Source: a virus
IMG/VR virus record: IMGVR_UViG_3300044821_000025
Span: 1-31,201 of that record
Direction: 5' to 3' (one strand)
Length of the DNA stretch: 31,201 bases
Below are positions 29,870 to 31,201 of this stretch, one piece after another. Every line of letters starts with the position of its first letter. Position 1 is the stretch's first letter. Position numbers and translations under genes: made by a program. The notes under the pieces are model-generated. The model saw nothing but the letters and a program-made list of their open reading frames with translations, was not told where the DNA came from and searched no databases.

Positions 29870-29898
29870 ATAGTCTCATATCCTATGCATGGAGTCAA
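29870..29898 (-). promoter_or_regulatory. Promoter of the 144-aa gene
   Basis: TTGACT (29898-29893) is a good -35. At 17 bases the -10 reads GACTAT, which matches poorly (A, A, T); TATAGC three bases further is an alternative with a 20-base spacer. The start point would be near 29863, 20-30 bases before the ATG. The -35 CTTGACTCC matches that of the plus-strand promoter at 29096. Confidence 0.4.
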
Positions 29899-30002
29899 GA
29901 AAAAAGTGACAGACACTTCAGATCTTACAATTCACGACCGACAGCGCGGGAAGGTCGCTCCAATAGGCCTTGCATGTTTTAGGCAGGTCTAGGTAACTTG
30001 GG

Positions 30003-30032
30003 GGCATCTTGGAGGCATCTATACAGGCATCT
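30003..30032. repeat. Three direct copies of GGCATCT
   Basis: GGCATCT occurs at 30003-30009, 30014-30020 and 30026-30032, spaced 11 and 12 bases, about one helical turn. All are in the untranslated stretch between the 144-aa gene and the long inverted repeat. This spacing suits a protein that binds the same DNA face three times. It could also be a chance short repeat. Confidence 0.35.
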
Positions 30033-30045
30033 TTTCTAACTGGCT

Positions 30046-30060
30046 ACTCCTTTAGAATCA
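30046..30060 (+). repeat. Direct repeat, copy 1 (ACTCCTTTAGAATCA)
   Basis: This 15-base sequence is repeated exactly at 30268-30282, inside the right arm of the long inverted repeat. The last eight bases (TAGAATCA) occur a third time, inverted, at 30157-30164. The three copies lie about 110 bases apart, so the element has a repeated building block. Confidence 0.55.
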
Positions 30061-30108
30061 GTAAGATAGCTGGAAGATCACGGTCACACGCGCACGATTT
30101 TGACCCCG

Positions 30109-30332
30109 GGGGGTACAGCCGTAGTAGGGTTTCCGGGGGGCTCTAAGCTATGTTGTTGATTCTAGGCCACTTAAGGGTGTCCGATATTGGGATTTACTCT
30201 AAATAATATCATTAATATATATATAAAAAATATTTATAAATGATAACATAGTGCGCCATATCACCCAACTCCTTTAGAATCAACAACTTACAGACACTAT
30301 TAGAGGCCCTACTACTACGCCGACCTACCCCC
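30109..30332. repeat. Long imperfect inverted repeat (~224 bp) with AT-rich centre
   Basis: All arms share one centre near 30220. From outside in they are GGGGGTA 30109-30115 / TACCCCC 30326-30332, GTAGTAGGG 30121-30129 / CCCTACTAC 30307-30315, CTCTAA 30141-30146 / TTAGAG 30300-30305, GTTGTTGATTCTA 30152-30164 / TAGAATCAACAAC 30275-30287, GGGTG 30175-30179 / CACCC 30262-30266, GATAT 30183-30187 / ATATC 30258-30262, and AT-rich TATCATT... 30207-30223 against 30229-30245 (14 of 17). About 60 base pairs can form in order. No gene is seen inside. A replication origin, a fold-back element (MITE-like) or a structured RNA are the main options. Confidence 0.65.
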
Positions 30333-30353
30333 TCTCGAGGGAGCGCACACGAG

Positions 30354-30370
30354 ACAGCCCTATTGGCTGT
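30354..30370. repeat. Small hairpin ACAGCC-CTATT-GGCTGT
   Basis: A perfect 6-bp stem with a five-base loop lies just outside the long inverted repeat and 15 bases before the AAAGGAGATATA sequence. It has no T-run and is not a typical terminator. A role in the untranslated leader of the plus-strand genes is possible. It could be chance. Confidence 0.25.
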
Positions 30371-30384
30371 AACCCCATGATACC

Positions 30385-30396
30385 AAAGGAGATATA
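30385..30396 (+). promoter_or_regulatory. Strong ribosome-binding sequence AAAGGAGATATA without a clear gene
   Basis: The sequence matches the well-known efficient T7 gene 10-type leader (AAGGAGATATA). The nearest ATG (30408) is 16 bases after GGAG, which is too far, and opens only a 29-residue Pro-rich frame ending at 30497. The GGAG could pair with CTCC at 30412-30415, which would mask it. A short leader peptide or an unusual start codon is possible. Confidence 0.3.
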
Positions 30397-30525
30397 AATC
30401 TGTTAACATGCCTCCCACCTGTGGTACACTTGCTGTAGGGCCACCATGCACCCTACCTTATCCGACCCCAAGGGCAGCCAAGTGGACCGTGATTTGATGA
30501 TTTGCAACGCTTAGAGAGAAAAATT

Positions 30526-30732
30526 ATGGTGAAATCCTTTGGATACAACAAAACAGAATGGAATAGAATTAAAAAACTACCATTCTACCACAATTCCACT
30601 GAGAATATCTACTATGAAGGTTCCTTACGGTATATCTTAAGGAATAACGAAATTATCTCGTGGGATGTTACTTATTCTCACGATATCTATGGTAAGAATG
30701 TTCCCGCTAGCCGGATTCCATTTGGATTGTAA
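30526..30732 (+). CDS. Hypothetical plus-strand protein, 68 aa
   Basis: First clear gene of the right-hand plus-strand block: MVKSFGYNKTEWNRIKKLPF, then a YYEGSLRYILRNNEIISWDV beta pair and a basic polar end. The start at ATG 30526 is supported by GAGAGAAA seven or eight bases upstream. An in-frame TTG at 30502 has no ribosome site. The protein is basic and Tyr/Asn-rich, without a recognised family. The next gene begins nine bases after the stop with AAGGAA, indicating an operon. It carries one copy of the dispersed motif (TTCCCGCTAG at 30701). Confidence 0.55.
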   Translation: MVKSFGYNKTEWNRIKKLPFYHNSTENIYYEGSLRYILRNNEIISWDVTYSHDIYGKNVPASRIPFGL

Positions 30733-30741
30733 GGAAACCCA

Positions 30742-31201
30742 ATGCCGCAATGTACAGTCTGTACAAAACCGATAGCCGATGAACGGTTATCATTATCATC
30801 AGAACTCTACGGTTTCATCCGCAAGGAGTTCTGTTCTGATTTCTGTATGATGCAGCGGTTCAACGTCCTACGCATTGTTACAGGTGAAAACTCATTGTCA
30901 TTTATTAATAGTGATAGTGCGATAAGCACTGCGATGCAATCAGTGCACGCACTTATACAACACTGTACCAATGAACAGCTGGAAAGGAAAACAAGAATCC
31001 TTACAGCCCTTTGTGGTGAATTGCAATCCCTTGTTTACCGCTATCGTGCGGCCGAAGAGAAAGCGGGAAGAGATAGCATAGCGGAAGGTAACAAGAAAAA
31101 AGACAAAAAACTAGTAGATTCTACTGTTAAGACTCGCCTTGAAGGGGAAGCAAAGTTAAAGCACACAGAGGTTAGCCCTGATGGCAAGTGTATTATTTGC
31201 C
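30742..31201 (+). CDS. Zinc-ribbon-like protein, N-terminal 153 aa (runs off the window)
   Basis: Open from ATG 30742 to the right edge without a stop. The start has AAGGAA five bases upstream. The N-terminus MPQCTVCTKPIADERL has a C-x-x-C pair, and EFCSDFC near residue 31-37 a second cysteine pair, so a four-cysteine zinc ribbon is likely. A third C-x-x-C occurs at the very end of the visible part (GKCIIC), perhaps opening a second finger. Between them is a helical segment (AMQSVHALIQHCTNEQLERK) and a very Lys-rich stretch (GNKKKDKKLVD). Zinc ribbons in early phage genes often serve in replication or transcription, but the family is not identified here. Confidence 0.6.
   Translation, partial: MPQCTVCTKPIADERLSLSSELYGFIRKEFCSDFCMMQRFNVLRIVTGENSLSFINSDSAISTAMQSVHALIQHCTNEQLERKTRILTALCGELQSLVYRYRAAEEKAGRDSIAEGNKKKDKKLVDSTVKTRLEGEAKLKHTEVSPDGKCIIC

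Noticed and set aside
29326-29982. Long plus-strand frame (218 aa) opposite the 144-aa gene
   Set aside because: It is Ser/Leu-rich, lies antisense to a gene with good promoter, ribosome site and terminator, and would begin near a palindrome without a ribosome site. It is best explained as a shadow of GC-richer codons in the minus-strand gene.
30408-30497. 29-aa plus-strand frame after the AAAGGAGATATA sequence
   Set aside because: Pro-rich, too far from the ribosome site and not similar to known proteins. Kept only as a possible leader peptide in the findings.
29841-30525. tRNA or attachment site in the large intergenic region
   Set aside because: No T-loop GTTCRANNC or cloverleaf arms were found, and no integrase is present in the window. 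The inverted repeat is much longer than a tRNA.

Overview
The window is most likely part of the genome of a tailed bacteriophage with a short-tail (podovirus-like) virion. The evidence is one nearly continuous minus-strand operon from about 28.1 kb down to 84. It carries large terminase, portal, scaffold, major capsid protein, adaptors, a 1077-aa nozzle-like protein, a beta-helix tailspike, and three terminal glycine/alanine/glutamine-rich proteins in the position of ejection proteins. No sheath, tape-measure or tail-tube gene is visible. The DNA is AT-rich. Many exported proteins have short signal peptides ending in -AQ, which reminds me of soil bacteria such as Acidobacteria. That host guess is weak inference.

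Layout. At the left edge (1-142) a plus-strand gene enters and overlaps the end of the minus-strand operon tail to tail. Reading the operon in transcription order from the right: sigma factor (28783-28127); a possible promoter/operator (28122-28099); small genes including a TerS-like protein and a two-TM peptide (28071-26201); exported or adhesin-like proteins, including two tandem collagen-like fibres and a Tat-signal metallophosphoesterase (26204-21403); two small basic or hydrophilic proteins; large terminase, portal, scaffold, capsid and decoration (20981-14693); three small TM/coiled-coil proteins; a glycosyltransferase and methyltransferase pair; the signal-peptide tailspike; adaptor, fibre-adaptor fusion, nozzle, fibre, and three internal virion proteins (ending at 84). 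Most neighbouring genes overlap by ATGA/TAATG or are 0-20 bases apart with clear AGGAG-type ribosome sites, so translation is probably coupled.

Control region. From 28.8 to 30.5 kb gene density drops. It holds a ~30-bp-period repeat array with palindromes (28890-29074), a plus-strand promoter and a very small gene with a hairpin terminator (29096-29301), a perfect 16-bp palindrome (29339-29354), a self-contained 144-aa gene with its own promoter and terminator and different codon use (29898-29373), and a ~224-bp long imperfect inverted repeat with an AT-rich centre (30109-30332). Beyond it, plus-strand genes run off the right edge, including a zinc-ribbon-like protein. If the genome is circular or permuted, the plus-strand block probably continues to the gene that enters at position 1, giving divergent blocks that meet head-on at 84-142.

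The most unusual genome-wide signal is a dispersed hexamer AGCGGG (often TAGCGGGC), counted by hand about 71 times on both strands and in several reading frames, roughly ten times more than expected. It is absent from the 28.7-30.7 kb control region and the 144-aa gene. The window shows no integrase, DNA polymerase, endolysin, tRNA or CRISPR.
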